A stretch of 44,000 bases of DNA from Neocallimastix lanati (nom. inval.) (GCA_016946835.1 JACVTC010000011.1:2043501-2087500), one strand, 5' to 3'; positions 1-17,796 are shown, counted from the stretch's first letter. The notes: generated by a model from the letters alone, not told the origin. A program made the numbers and translations.

Positions 1-982
1 AAATTATCCAATAAGTTTCCCGTATTTCATTTTTCAAAAAAAAAAAAAAATTATTTAATATTATTAAATAAAATATAATAATAATAATAATAATAATAAA
101 ATATAAAATAAATTAAATTCAGTATAATACATTGCATGCTTAATTTTTTTTTTTTTTTTTAAGAAAAGTTTAATATTTTATTTTATTATATATGATATGA
201 AAATTATATTTAATGTATATATATTTATATATAAAATTTAAATAAGATATTTAATTTAAAATAATAGTTTATTATCATAAATCTTTAATGAGAATAATAG
301 AAGAAAAAAAAATAATAATAAATTATAAAATTTAATTTTATAATATTTTTTATATTTCTAAAAAAAAAAAAAGTTATTATTATATATTATTATAATTATT
401 TCTTATTTTTTTTTTGTTTCTTGTTTTCTTTTTTTATATAATTTTTATTTTTATTATGAAATGATAATTAAATTTTAATTTGTTATTATAATTGTATCCA
501 TTTTTTTTTAATAATTATTAATTATAATTATTACTATTTAAAATTTGTATTAAAATTTAATTCATGATTTAATTTAATTTTTTTTTATTTTATTTATATA
601 TAATTAATAATTTATATTTTATATCTATATTTTATATTTTATATTTAAATTTATATTTTTATTTTTATATATATTTTTTTATTCCTTTTTATTAATTCTA
701 TTATCAATAATAATTATTATTTTATTTTTCTTTTTTTCATTTTAGTTTTTCATTAATTCCTTTTTTTTTTTTTTTATTCTTCTATTATATATTTTAATTT
801 TTGGTGTTAGAATTTATTATTTATAATAATAGTAGTAAAGTAAAATAAAATTAATAAAAAAAAAAAAAAAAAAAATTTTTTTTTCATACATATATATAAT
901 TATTTAATTTACTATTGAATTGTTTTTATTATTTTTTTTTTTTTTTTAAATTTTTTAATTTATTTTTAGAACTTTTATATAG

Positions 983-1021
<39 letters not shown>

Positions 1022-1160
1022 TATTATTACATTTATATAGATATAATACAAAAAGATTTAGATTCATAAAGAAACATTACAGAAAAGAAAAAAAAAATAT
1101 ATATATATATATATAATAAAAAAAAATATAATAAAATAATAAAATAAAGTAATATTGATC
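1..1160. other. A/T-rich upstream region of the secreted repeat protein
   Basis: No coding exon is recognisable. The stretch holds long poly(A), poly(T) and (TA)n runs, ending in an A-rich leader directly before the ATG at 1161. The promoter and 5' untranslated region of the following gene presumably lie here, but I see no specific element. Confidence 0.6.
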
Positions 1161-4100
1161 ATGTTACTTGTAAATAATAATAAAAAACAATTTTTGTTAC
1201 TGATACTACATATAGTGTTCGGAATAGTATTAGTGAACAGTTTCAATGATGGGAAGGTGACCATTTCAAGAGAGGGTAAAGCCTTCTTACAGAAAGAAGG
1301 AAAGGAAAATGTTTGTGGTAATGGTATAAATAAAAAAACAAAAATACCTTGTTACCTTCATAAAGATAGAATTGTGGTTCAGGATGAAACGACTTGTATG
1401 AAACAGATCGTGATTTCTAACGACATTGATAAGGTGAAGGTCGTCTGTGAAATCGCAGATGCTTGTAAAGATTGTGATTTGGATGATATTGGTTTACCGA
1501 AGACTCTCTGGGAAAAAATTGATCCTTCAAAGAAACATAAATCCGGCGAATTGTTAATTTCTTGGACGTTCATTGATCCACCGGCCTCGACCTCCAAAAA
1601 GGTAATAAATGCTTCCGGCGGCGATAGCAAATCAAATCATAAAAATCAAAAATCGGGAAATCAAGAGGGTTACGTTAAAAGAATAAAAAGAGGGGTTATT
1701 CCAGGATTAGATATGGAAGAAGAAGAAGAGGTGGTGAATGACTCTGAGGAAGAGGATGACGCTGCTGCTGAAGAAGATATTGCTAACAGTAATGATGCCG
1801 TAGCTGAAAGTGAACTTGAAATTAATGAAATTAATAATGAAGATAATAATAATGAAAATAGTGTCATGGAAGAAGATAATACCACCAGTGATAATGAAAA
1901 TGAACAAGAAAATAATAGTGGTACTGGTACTGGTACTGGTACTGGTGATGATAATGATGTCGTTGTGGTCAGTGAAGATGAAAATATTCCTGAAATAATC
2001 GATAACGCAGATACCGCTGAAGTCGTTGATAATGCAGATACCGCTGAAGTCATTGATAATCCAGATACTGCTGAAGTCATTGATAATCCAGATACTGCTG
2101 AAGTCATTGATAATCCAGATACTGCTGAAGTCATTGATAATCCAGATACTGCTGAAGTCATTGATAATCCAGATACTGCTGAAGTCATTGATAATGCAGA
2201 TAACGCCGAAACGATCGACGACCCCAATAATGCTCCTGTGGAACAAAGTAATGATGAAGCTGTCATTGAGGATAGCAGCTCATCCACCACAACGAATGAT
2301 AATAATAATTCTAAAGTGAATGATGAGAGTGCGGATGAAGAAAATAATAATGAAAATTATATTCCACTTAATGATGATGTAGACAGTGAGAGGGAAGATA
2401 TTCCAGTAGGAAATCCAATTAACGATGAGGAAGAACATGGAAGTAATGAACCTGATGAAGTAAAAGATAATAATAATGAAAATGTTAATGAAAATGAAAA
2501 TGTTAATGAAAATGAAATTGTTAATGATGAATATCAAACGGTAACCGTGACTAGTATTTATATTGTGGAGGAATATGTTACTGAATGTTCTGAAAATGAA
2601 GAAGGAAATGATACCAATGAATCTACTAATGCTGGAGATAACAATAATGTTGATGTTGATACTTCCATTAATTCAAATGATGAACCTGAACCCCAACCTG
2701 AACCAGAAGGTAATACCAGTTCCAATGATAATCTAAGTGGTAATGATGATGATATTATTGTTGAAAATGGAGATAATGATGCCTCTATCATTTCAAATGA
2801 TGAACCTGAACCACAACCTGAACCTGAAGTTAATAATGAAGGTCGTGATAACATTCCTGTAAATACTGGTGATGATGATAATGAAACTAGTAATGATGAA
2901 GAAATTAATCAAATTTTAGATGATGAAGATAGTAATGATGAAAGTGGTAATAATCCAGGTAATAATCCAGAAGGTCATACCGGTACTAATGATAATCCAA
3001 GTGGTAACGATAATGATAATAGTGTTGAAAATGGAGATAATGATGCCTCTATCATTTCAAATGATGAACCAGAACCCCAACCAGAACCTGAAGGTAATAC
3101 TAGTTCCAATGATAATCCAAGTGGCAACGATGATGATCATAGTGTTGAAAATGGAGATAATGATGCCTCTATCATTTCAAATGATGAACCAGAACCCCAA
3201 CCAGAACCTGAAGGTAATACTAGTTCCAATGATAATCCAAGTGGTAACGATGATGATCATAGTGTTGAAAATGGGGATAATGATGCCTCTATCATTTCAA
3301 ATGATGAACCAGAACCCCAACCAGAACCTGAACCAGAACCTGAAGGTAATACTAGTTCCAATGATAATCCAAGTGGTAACGATGATGATCATAGTGTTGA
3401 AAATGGGGATAATGATGCCTCTATCATTTCAAATGATGAACCAGAACCCCAACCAGAACCTGAACCAGAACCTGAAGGTAATACTAGTACTAATGATAAT
3501 TCAAGTGGCAACGATGATGATCATAGTGTTGAAAATGGAGATAATGATGCCTCTATCATTTCAAATGATGAACCAGAACCCCAACCTGAACCTGAAGTTA
3601 ATAATGAAGGCCGTGATGACATTCCTATAAATGTTGGTGATGATAATGATACTAGTAATGATGAAGAAAATATTCAACTTTTAGATGATGAAGATAGTAA
3701 TGATGAAAATGGTAATAATCCAGGTAATAATCCAGGTAATAATCCAAATTCTAATCCATCTGTACCTGTTCCAGGTTCTGAAGAAGTTTCAGGTCAGGAT
3801 CAAACTCCAACTGGCGATGAAGGTAACAGTAACAATAACAATAACAATAACAACAGCAATAATAACAACCCTAATAACGATAATGATAATAATAATGGTA
3901 ATGACTCTCCTGTACCTATTGTTGAAGAGAGTAATGATGAACCTGAGCCTATTTCTACTACTCCTTCGGTTCCAGAGGGTTATACTGAAGTGGAAGAATG
4001 TGAAGAAGGCGATGCCGACTGTTACTGTGTTTATGTCTACGGTGGTTTAGTAGTTACCGATGATGATGAATGTAGCGATATTTACACTCCAGAAAGTGTT

Positions 4101-5513
4101 CCCGTACCAGAGGATAATAATAATAATGGTAATGATAATAATAATAAAATTTATTGTGAAGAATCGGATGAGGAATGCTACGAATACGCTCGTACTAACG
4201 AAGAGGATGTCAATTCTTCTCCAGTCGAAGGAGGAAAAAAGAATGATCATAATAATAGTAATAATAATGATAATGAAAGCAATAATAATGAAAATAGTGA
4301 TGCTGATGCACCTTATGAAAATATTACTAGTGAAGATGAGGGTACAAATACTAACAATGATAATGGAAATGATAATGGAAATGACAATGAAAATGGTAAT
4401 GATAATGGAAATGATAATGATGATGGTGGTAATAACAGTCCAAGTAATAATGGAGATGGTAACGGTAACGATAACAGTAATGACATACCAATTGGTAATG
4501 AAAGTGAGGATGAAACCAATACTAATGGAGAGAATGGTAATGACACCGGAGATATCAACAGTAATGATGATGGTGATGGTAATACCCCAAATAACGTTGA
4601 AGATAATATGCAAGATATTGTTAATGAGGATAGTGCGGAAGAACCAGCAGGTGATGAAGGTACTGGCGCTACACCAGTGGTTATTGATTCCACTGAAGTT
4701 GAAGAAATGAAACCAGACAATAACAGTGACAATGGCAATAATGATCACATTCCACAAGAACTATCTGGTGATGAAACTACTAATAACGACTCTGATATTG
4801 CTAATGCCGATTCTAATGATACTGATATTGCTAATGCCGATTCTAATGATGCTGACATTTCTAATGCCAATTCTAATGATGCTGACATTTCTAATGCCGA
4901 TTCTAATGATGCTGACATTTCTAATGCCGATTCTAATGATGCTGATATTGCTGATGCCGATTCTAATGATGCTGACATTTCTAATGCCGATTCTAATGAT
5001 GCTGATATTGCTAATGCCGAATCCAATGATGCTGACATTGCTAACAGCCAACCAGAAAATCCTGCTTCTAATGAATCCGATGATGAAGGTGAAATTCCTT
5101 TAAATGATAATGGTAATGTCTCAATTGAATCTGGTGATGAAGCTGACATTGCTAATGCAAACTCCAACGATGATGACATTGCAAATGCTGAATCCAATGA
5201 TGCTGATGCTAATGCAATCTATAATGATGATGACAATGCAAATGCTGAATCCAATGATGCTGACATTGCTAATGCTGAATCTAATGATGCTGATGCTAAT
5301 GCAATCAATAATGATGATGACATTGCAAATGCTGAATCTAATGATGCTGATAATGTTGCTATTGTCTCTGGCGATGAAGCCAATGCCGATACTCAAGGTG
5401 ATAATAATGATATTTACGTTGACAGTGAAGCGGACGACATCTACATTAGCAGTGAAACGGAAGATCAATTACCAAAATTGAAGGATGATAATGATAGTGA
5501 TCCAGAAAATTAA
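1161..5513 (+). CDS. Secreted protein: expansin-like double-psi beta-barrel plus long acidic repeat tail
   Basis: Single-exon gene of 1450 residues. I chose the ATG at 1161 because the two codons before it (TTG, ATC) extend an already complete signal peptide: Lys/Asn n-region, hydrophobic core at residues 11-25, then VNS. Residues about 50-138 carry a double-psi beta-barrel signature: VCG near residue 52, then VVCEIADACKDCDLDDIGL (95-112) and LLISWTF (131-137), matching the CG...V.V.D.C..C..DLDL...I.W pattern of expansin, loosenin and RlpA domains. Six cysteines (52, 64, 79, 96, 102, 105) suggest disulfides. A dibasic RIKR site (174-177) separates this domain from about 1270 residues of Asp/Glu/Asn/Ser-rich sequence. 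Three tandem repeat families and small Cys modules near residue 950-1015 lie in the tail. I see no dockerin, transmembrane segment or GPI signal. The domain call is by pattern recognition. Likely extracellular, acting on or bound to polysaccharide; the tail's role is unknown. Confidence 0.85.
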   Translation: MLLVNNNKKQFLLLILHIVFGIVLVNSFNDGKVTISREGKAFLQKEGKENVCGNGINKKTKIPCYLHKDRIVVQDETTCMKQIVISNDIDKVKVVCEIADACKDCDLDDIGLPKTLWEKIDPSKKHKSGELLISWTFIDPPASTSKKVINASGGDSKSNHKNQKSGNQEGYVKRIKRGVIPGLDMEEEEEVVNDSEEEDDAAAEEDIANSNDAVAESELEINEINNEDNNNENSVMEEDNTTSDNENEQENNSGTGTGTGTGDDNDVVVVSEDENIPEIIDNADTAEVVDNADTAEVIDNPDTAEVIDNPDTAEVIDNPDTAEVIDNPDTAEVIDNPDTAEVIDNADNAETIDDPNNAPVEQSNDEAVIEDSSSSTTTNDNNNSKVNDESADEENNNENYIPLNDDVDSEREDIPVGNPINDEEEHGSNEPDEVKDNNNENVNENENVNENEIVNDEYQTVTVTSIYIVEEYVTECSENEEGNDTNESTNAGDNNNVDVDTSINSNDEPEPQPEPEGNTSSNDNLSGNDDDIIVENGDNDASIISNDEPEPQPEPEVNNEGRDNIPVNTGDDDNETSNDEEINQILDDEDSNDESGNNPGNNPEGHTGTNDNPSGNDNDNSVENGDNDASIISNDEPEPQPEPEGNTSSNDNPSGNDDDHSVENGDNDASIISNDEPEPQPEPEGNTSSNDNPSGNDDDHSVENGDNDASIISNDEPEPQPEPEPEPEGNTSSNDNPSGNDDDHSVENGDNDASIISNDEPEPQPEPEPEPEGNTSTNDNSSGNDDDHSVENGDNDASIISNDEPEPQPEPEVNNEGRDDIPINVGDDNDTSNDEENIQLLDDEDSNDENGNNPGNNPGNNPNSNPSVPVPGSEEVSGQDQTPTGDEGNSNNNNNNNNSNNNNPNNDNDNNNGNDSPVPIVEESNDEPEPISTTPSVPEGYTEVEECEEGDADCYCVYVYGGLVVTDDDECSDIYTPESVPVPEDNNNNGNDNNNKIYCEESDEECYEYARTNEEDVNSSPVEGGKKNDHNNSNNNDNESNNNENSDADAPYENITSEDEGTNTNNDNGNDNGNDNENGNDNGNDNDDGGNNSPSNNGDGNGNDNSNDIPIGNESEDETNTNGENGNDTGDINSNDDGDGNTPNNVEDNMQDIVNEDSAEEPAGDEGTGATPVVIDSTEVEEMKPDNNSDNGNNDHIPQELSGDETTNNDSDIANADSNDTDIANADSNDADISNANSNDADISNADSNDADISNADSNDADIADADSNDADISNADSNDADIANAESNDADIANSQPENPASNESDDEGEIPLNDNGNVSIESGDEADIANANSNDDDIANAESNDADANAIYNDDDNANAESNDADIANAESNDADANAINNDDDIANAESNDADNVAIVSGDEANADTQGDNNDIYVDSEADDIYISSETEDQLPKLKDDNDSDPEN
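2001..2216 (+). repeat. 27-bp coding tandem repeat, 8 copies (DNPDTAEVI)
   Basis: Eight consecutive in-frame 27-bp units encode the nonapeptide DN(A/P)DTAEV(I/V). The five central units are identical at protein level, and the flanking ones diverge (DNADNAETI), as expected for recent internal expansion by slippage or unequal crossing-over. Confidence 0.95.
2673..3597 (+). repeat. Coding repeat of about 120-132 bp with a SNDEPEPQPEPE core, 7 core copies
   Basis: Seven copies of the SNDEPEPQPEPE core occur, five of them in near-identical units of 120-132 bp that also carry GNTSSNDNPSGNDDD and ENGDNDASII. Units differ by extra PEPE pairs (12 bp). The segment after the second core (VNNEGRD...DDEDSNDE...GNNPGNNP) returns after the seventh, so a larger block was duplicated as well. 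Length polymorphism between strains is expected. Confidence 0.93.
4812..5051 (+). repeat. 30-bp coding tandem repeat, 8 copies (SNDADISNAD)
   Basis: Eight in-frame decapeptide units SND(A/T)DI(A/S)NA(D/E/N), followed to about 5360 by degenerate versions (SNDADANAI, NNDDDIANAE). It is distinct in sequence from the two upstream repeat families but has the same Asp/Asn/Ser/Ala composition. Confidence 0.93.
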
Positions 5514-5547
5514 AAATCCTAAAGTTTAATAATATATTTCTTTTCAT

Positions 5548-5583
<36 letters not shown>

Positions 5584-6105
5584 CTTTAAAAAAAAATAAA
5601 TAAATAAATAAATAAATAAAATTTAATCAAATTAAAATAAAAAATAAATTATATTAAAAAAAAATAAATAAATAAATAAATTTTTTTTTTTTTTATCTTT
5701 CATTTCCTTTTTAAACCAATATTTATATAGTTAATATATTAAATAATATAAAATTTTATCTATATACCAAAATATCTTTAAAAATTAAAAAAAATTAAAA
5801 AAAATAAAAAAATAAAAATATAATAAAATAAAAATAATATTAAAAAAAAAAAAAAATTAATTAATAATAAAATAAAACTATTAGAAATTATAATTATATT
5901 TAAATTAAATAAAATAATAAAAAAAAAAAAATTAATAAATAAATAAATAATAAAATAAATAATAATATAATAATCATATTTATTTTTAAAAAAAAGTATG
6001 ATTAATTTAGTTGTAGAATAGAAATAAAATAAACCAAGGAAAGAAAAATAGAATAGAATAGAATAAGGGAAAAGAAATAATAATAATAATAAATAATAAA
6101 TAATA

Positions 6106-6142
<37 letters not shown>

Positions 6143-6161
6143 GTTAAATAATTTAATAAAA

Positions 6162-6209
<48 letters not shown>

Positions 6210-6286
6210 AAATATATTATGAGTAAAAATATATATATATATTATTATTATTATTTATTATTTATTATTATTATTATTATTATTTA

Positions 6287-6319
<33 letters not shown>

Positions 6320-6577
6320 TATAATAAATTTTTAAAACTATTATTATTGTTTATTGTTTATTGTTATTATTTATTATTTGTTATTGCTGTTATTATTATT
6401 ATTATTATTAATGATTGATTGATCATTTGATGATTTAATTATATTTTTATTTTTATTTTTTTTATTTTTTTTATAATGGATTTGCACAAATAATACTTTT
6501 ATTGTTTTATTTTTTTTATTTTTTTTTTTTTTTTTTTATTATTATTTTTTTTTATACCTACATATATATTTATATAT

Positions 6578-6609
<32 letters not shown>

Positions 6610-6738
6610 ATTCTATTGTTGTTTAAAAAAAAAATAAAAAAAAATTTTTTTTTTTATAATTATTTACTTATATATACTTATTATATTTATATATAGAAAG
6701 AATAGAAAAAATTAGATATAAAATAAAAAATAGAAAAT

Positions 6739-6778
<40 letters not shown>

Positions 6779-6924
6779 AAAGAAAAAAAAATTTTTTTAT
6801 TTGTTTATTTAAAGGAGAATGAACTTTATAATTAATGTCTTGTCTTGTTTTGTTTTGTTTTTACTGAATTATTTTCTTCTTATTCCTCTCTAGCTTTTTT
6901 TTTTTTTTTCCTTTTTCCTTAATT
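5514..6924. other. Intergenic A/T-rich region between convergent genes
   Basis: The secreted-protein gene (+) and the dynein light intermediate chain gene (-) converge here. Only homopolymers, (TAAA)n, (ATT)n and TAGAA-type simple repeats are visible. Both 3' untranslated regions and poly(A) sites must lie here. No coding exon or structured RNA recognised. Confidence 0.6.
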
Positions 6925-10533
<3,609 letters not shown>

Positions 10534-12154
10534 TTTTATTATCGACTAATGAAAAGAATATTCAATACAAACTAAACTATATTAATAATTAAATATCATA
10601 TATATTATTAAAACAATAATAATAATAAATTAATAAATAATAAAAATTAAAATTAAGAATTAAGAATTAAAAAGTTAATATAAATTTTGATATTTTTCTT
10701 TTTTTTTTTTTTTTTTTCATTATTGATGAAAAAAATATTTTTATTTGTTTATTTTATTTTATTTTTTTTTTTTTTTTTTTTTGTTATTGTTGAATTTTTT
10801 TATTTATTATTAAATGTTTTTAACATCTAATGTTGAATTGATATATGAATTTTTAAATAAATTTAATTTTCAATTGAAATTGATTATATACATATATCAG
10901 TATATATTTTTATTATATTTTTTATTATATTTTATTCTTTTCTTTTTTTTTTTTTTTTTTTTTTTTTTATAAATATATTTATTATTAACAATAGAGGATT
11001 CTTGAATTTTGGTTCTTAGTAAAACTTTTAAGCAATTTCATTTAGATATTATTCTATTTGTTTATAGTTTCCATTTAGATTTATATCGTTAGTACCTATC
11101 CTTTATAATTTTTCAATAATATATATTCTTCGGTTTAAAAATATTATTTTCATATATATATTTATTCAAAATTCAAATGCAAAACAAAATTCACCGTAAA
11201 ATTTTATTTATTTATTTCGAAAAAAAAAAGTTCTTATTACTTTATTATTATTTTTTTTTTTTCTTTAATGTTTATAGCTGGTTCAAATAATAATATTTTT
11301 AAAAAAGACAAATATATTAAAATATTATTTACTTTTTTTTTAGGATTTAATAATAATAATAATTAAATTCAGAAAATAAAAATAAAATTACTTCTCTATT
11401 AAGAAATTTTATTTTAGGTATATATGTTTTTTTTTTTTTTTTTTTCTATTAAAATAAATAATGAACTCTATATTATTAAATGTATTTTTATGTATTATTT
11501 TGTTAATTTTTTTTTTTTTTTTATAATTGAAATTATAAAATATTATAATAGATACATATATTTATATTAATAATTTCAATTTAAATTAAATTTTAATTAC
11601 TACAATCATTATTATACATTGAATAAATATAATAGTATATATTCATTGGTATTAAATATTGATTAAAAAATCAAACTTTATATTTTGAAATATATTATAA
11701 TTAATTAATAATATATTACAATAAAATATGTATAATACCAAAAAAAAAAAAAAAAAAAAGTTATTGAATTAATCTTTTTAAAAATATATATATTTTTTAC
11801 TTTATAAATATCTGTATTAAATAAAAAATGTACCGTTATAAAATTTTATTAAACTAATAATTATGACATTTTTGAAAAGAAATAAATTTAATATAATATA
11901 ATTAAATATTAAAAAAAAAAAAAAAAACGAAAAAAAAAAAAAAAATATTAATAATAAATAATGAAAAAGTCTATTCTATAAATTTTATTTAATAAATATT
12001 AATAGCATTATTATATTATTACATATTTAAGAAAACATATAAATATATTGACTATACCATTAATAATATATTTTTTTTTTATTTAAAAAAAAAAATAATA
12101 ATAAAATAATAATTAATTAATAAATCAATATAATTTTATATAATTCTATAAAAC
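10534..12154. other. Intergenic region, dynein LIC promoter side and ELP4 3' side
   Basis: No coding exon seen. The dynein LIC promoter (reading leftward) should lie just right of 10533 and the ELP4 3' untranslated region left of 12155. About 10980-11150 is slightly less A/T-biased than its surroundings but has no recognisable reading frame or RNA fold. Confidence 0.5.
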
Positions 12155-14712
<2,558 letters not shown>

Positions 14713-15127
14713 TTTTATTAATATTCTTATATTATATTATTGCTTTTGAAACTTATTAAAAACACTGTATTATTTTATTATTTTCGATTTTTAATATAAA
14801 AAAAAAAAAAAAAAAAACTTTTGAGTATTTTTGTTTAATAAAATTTTGTTTTTATATACTTTAATAATGTTTATAATATATTTTTTAATTGAATTTTAAA
14901 CAGTAATTCTAATTTATTTAAAAATAATTTGAAATGTGAATTTATATAAATATTAAAGAATAAAAAAAATTAATAAATAAAAAAAATTAATAAATAATGA
15001 ATAAATATTAACAAAATTTAATTAATATCTTTTTTGTTCAAAATTTTTCAAAAAAAAAAAAATAACTATCTTATTTCTTATTAACCAATCAATAATTGAA
15101 ATTAATTACTTTAAATAAAATATTAAA

Positions 15128-15163
<36 letters not shown>

Positions 15164-15390
15164 TACTATTACCATTTATTTCTTGTTTTTGTATTCTTTT
15201 TTATAAAATGTTTATTTTAATTTTTATTCTTTTTTTTTTTTTTTTTTTTTTTTATTTATTTATTTATTTATTTATTTAATATTTTAAATTTACAATTAAT
15301 CCATAAAATTAATTAATTTATTCTTTTAACATGAACAAAATAAATATTTTATACAATTAATTTTTTATTAATTATTTATATTTAATTTTT
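14713..15390. other. Intergenic region between ELP4 and the FtsJ-like gene
   Basis: About 680 bp with the ELP4 promoter on its left side and the 3' end of the methyltransferase-like gene on its right. It contains a poly(T) run with (TTTA)n at about 15230-15280 and a short (ATT)n run at 15130-15160. Nothing else recognised. Confidence 0.55.
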
Positions 15391-17796
15391 CTATTGAATT
15401 TTAAAAATAAATATTAAATAGTATTGCTTAAAAGACTCTTGAATTATATCATTTTTCATTTTATCCTCTTTTCTTTAAAACTCTATTTATAAATATTATA
15501 TGTAATTAAAAATAAATTAGTATTACTGTTTTATAAATTAAATTAGCAATAACAATAGTATAAATTATAGGAGATAAAATAAATAAATAAATAATTTAAT
15601 TGAATTTACCTATTAAATGAATCAGAAAGTGTAGTATACATGAATTCCCAATAACGATCATATAACTTTATTAAAGATTCACCAAATTCTTTAATTATTG
15701 TATCTGCTGAAAAACTAGGTATAAACTTTTCAAAATCATCAACATCTTCACCATTCTTTAAGGCTGTTTGAACTTTAATTAATCCTTCAAAAATAGGTTC
15801 CAATATAACTGGATCATAATTACGGCAGATCATATAAAACAAGGATCTGGCAACTCTTGATGACCCTGGTTTAATAAGTTGAATTTCTAAGAAAAGTGAA
15901 TGTAAAATATAAACAATGGTTGAATAAAAAGTTTCTTCTGGCTTACATAATCTCACAATCATAATACCCTGATTCTTTAAATGACTAATTTATTTTATAT
16001 ATAATTATAATAATATATATATATTAAATATTTATTATATATTATATGTTTTTTAAATTAATTAAATAGTAAAAAAATTTTATAAAAAAAAAAATTATAT
16101 TATATATATATATTTATTTATTTATTTACTTTAATCCTAAAATTAATTGTGAAATTAATAATAATTTTGATTCTTTTTGAAATTGACTATAGTCAGAATT
16201 ATTATTTGTCCAATTAGTTTGACCATCTAAAATTACTAAATCAAATGATTCACCTAACTGAAATCCACTTTTTAATTTATTTATATCGCAATAGAAACAA
16301 TTAAATCTACCAGCATTATTATTTTCAAACATTGGAGAAACACCATTTCCATGTGGAAGTGTTATACCACATCCTGAGCTTTCAGGATAATTATTTAAAA
16401 TATAATTTGTAAAACCACCTGGTGCACAACTAAGTATTGTAAAAAATTATAATAAAATTTATTATATAAAAAAAAAAAATTGAATTTAATTCTCATTATT
16501 CATAATTATAATTAGAATCATCATCACAATAATAAAAATATTTAAAATACAAAATAACTTTACCATATATCAAGAAAATGTGTATTTGGACTGAAAATTG
16601 GTTTATCAACACTTTCTACCATATCCTTAAACATTACTAAATTTAAATTATATAAAGTCTTAGCAGTATTTGGTTGAACACTTTTAGCTTGAGTTCTTAC
16701 ATTATTATAATGTTCATCAATAGTTGGATCACTTGCAGCCTATATTAACATATGAATATATATTATATATTTTATGAATATTAAATATTAATATTATGTT
16801 ATATACACTATATAACATATACATATATATATATATATAGGAAAAAATTGTTTACCTTTTCTTTTAAATTATCCAACTTTGCAAAAATTGGTGAAGATTT
16901 TTTAAAATAATGAAGTAATACACCATCATATTTTGTATATTTACTTGAAATTGGAACTTTTTTAACATTATTATCTTGAAGTTTTACAGTTGCCATTCGA
17001 CTATTACTAGATCTCATAATATCTTTTTAAAAATAAATATACATATATATATATTAAATTATTAATTTTCAAAATTTTAAAAAAATGTATATAAATTCAT
17101 AAATTATAAAATTTAATATATATAAGTTTTTTATACCTAAAGGTAGTAATAATCTAAGCCTTCTATCATCAATTTCTATCTTATTATTTAATTCATTAAA
17201 TGCAGCTTTCGCTATTAAAATTATAAATTATATAATTTATAATCAATATAAAATTAACATTTTAAAATATATAATAATAAATAATTTTTTTTTTAAAAAA
17301 AAAAAATATATATATATATATATATAGATAGATATAGATATAGATATATATACCTGCTTTTTCACTTGAAAAAGTTACATAAGCATAACCTAATGGCTTA
17401 TTGGTAAATTCATTATAGCAAATATTTATATGTTTGTATTTAGTATTAGAAAATTCCTGTGCAAGTCTTGTCTATTTATTAATAAATATATTAATATAAT
17501 TAAAGGTTAATTTTTTTTTTTTTTTTATATTATTTAATTAATTAAATTTCAATTTTATATATTTAATTCATATTATATTATATTTTATGACTTCTTCTAT
17601 TTCTAATATACTTGTACTATTATTAATATTGATATTATAAAGATCTTAAAATATTATTATGTACCTCCGTTATATTGGATGGAAGGTTTGAAACAAACAT
17701 ATTGATATCTCTTTCATAATTATCCTGAATTAAAATGGGGCCTGAAAGATTGTAAGAACTTGGTTTATTAGAAAGTAAAATTGGTCTCTTTGACAT
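15391..17796 (-). CDS. RRM plus FtsJ-like SAM-dependent methyltransferase protein, 8 exons
   Basis: Exons 17796-17665, 17471-17354, 17211-17137, 17022-16856, 16739-16564, 16429-16130, 15984-15610 and probably 15472-15391 are in phase, giving 474 residues. If intron 7 is retained, a TAA at 15608-15606 gives 448. Residues about 31-107 are an RRM: RNP2 NMFVSNLP and RNP1 LGYAYVTF. Residues about 215-400 resemble the RrmJ/FtsJ Rossmann methyltransferases: motif I FLDICCAPGGFTNYIL (219-234), GITLPHG, FDLVILDG (285-292), GIMIVRLCKPEE (329-340) and KPGSSRVARSLFYMIC. FtsJ enzymes methylate ribose 2'-OH with a K-D-K-E tetrad. Here D291 is present, but the second Lys position is Arg334 and the Glu position (S-x-E-x-Y) reads RSLFY. 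Such erosion occurs, as far as I recall, in a fungal FtsJ-like family of unknown substrate. SAM binding looks likely; catalysis is uncertain. Confidence 0.82.

Noticed and set aside
1155-1160. TTG start two codons upstream of the secreted protein's ATG
   Set aside because: Non-ATG initiation is unlikely in a nuclear gene, and the ATG at 1161 gives a normal signal peptide.
1670-5468. Long antisense and alternate-frame open frames across the secreted repeat gene
   Set aside because: They mirror the repeat units of the plus-strand gene and have no domain signal of their own. The sense frame has a signal peptide and a recognisable domain.
1161-5513. Possible fungal cellulosome component (dockerin or scaffoldin)
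   Set aside because: I see no cysteine-rich fungal dockerin motif and no cohesin-like repeat; the repeats are acidic and cysteine-free.
11280-11288. GGTTCAAAT resembling a tRNA B box
   Set aside because: No A box or acceptor-stem pairing at the right distance; the surrounding sequence is A/T filler.
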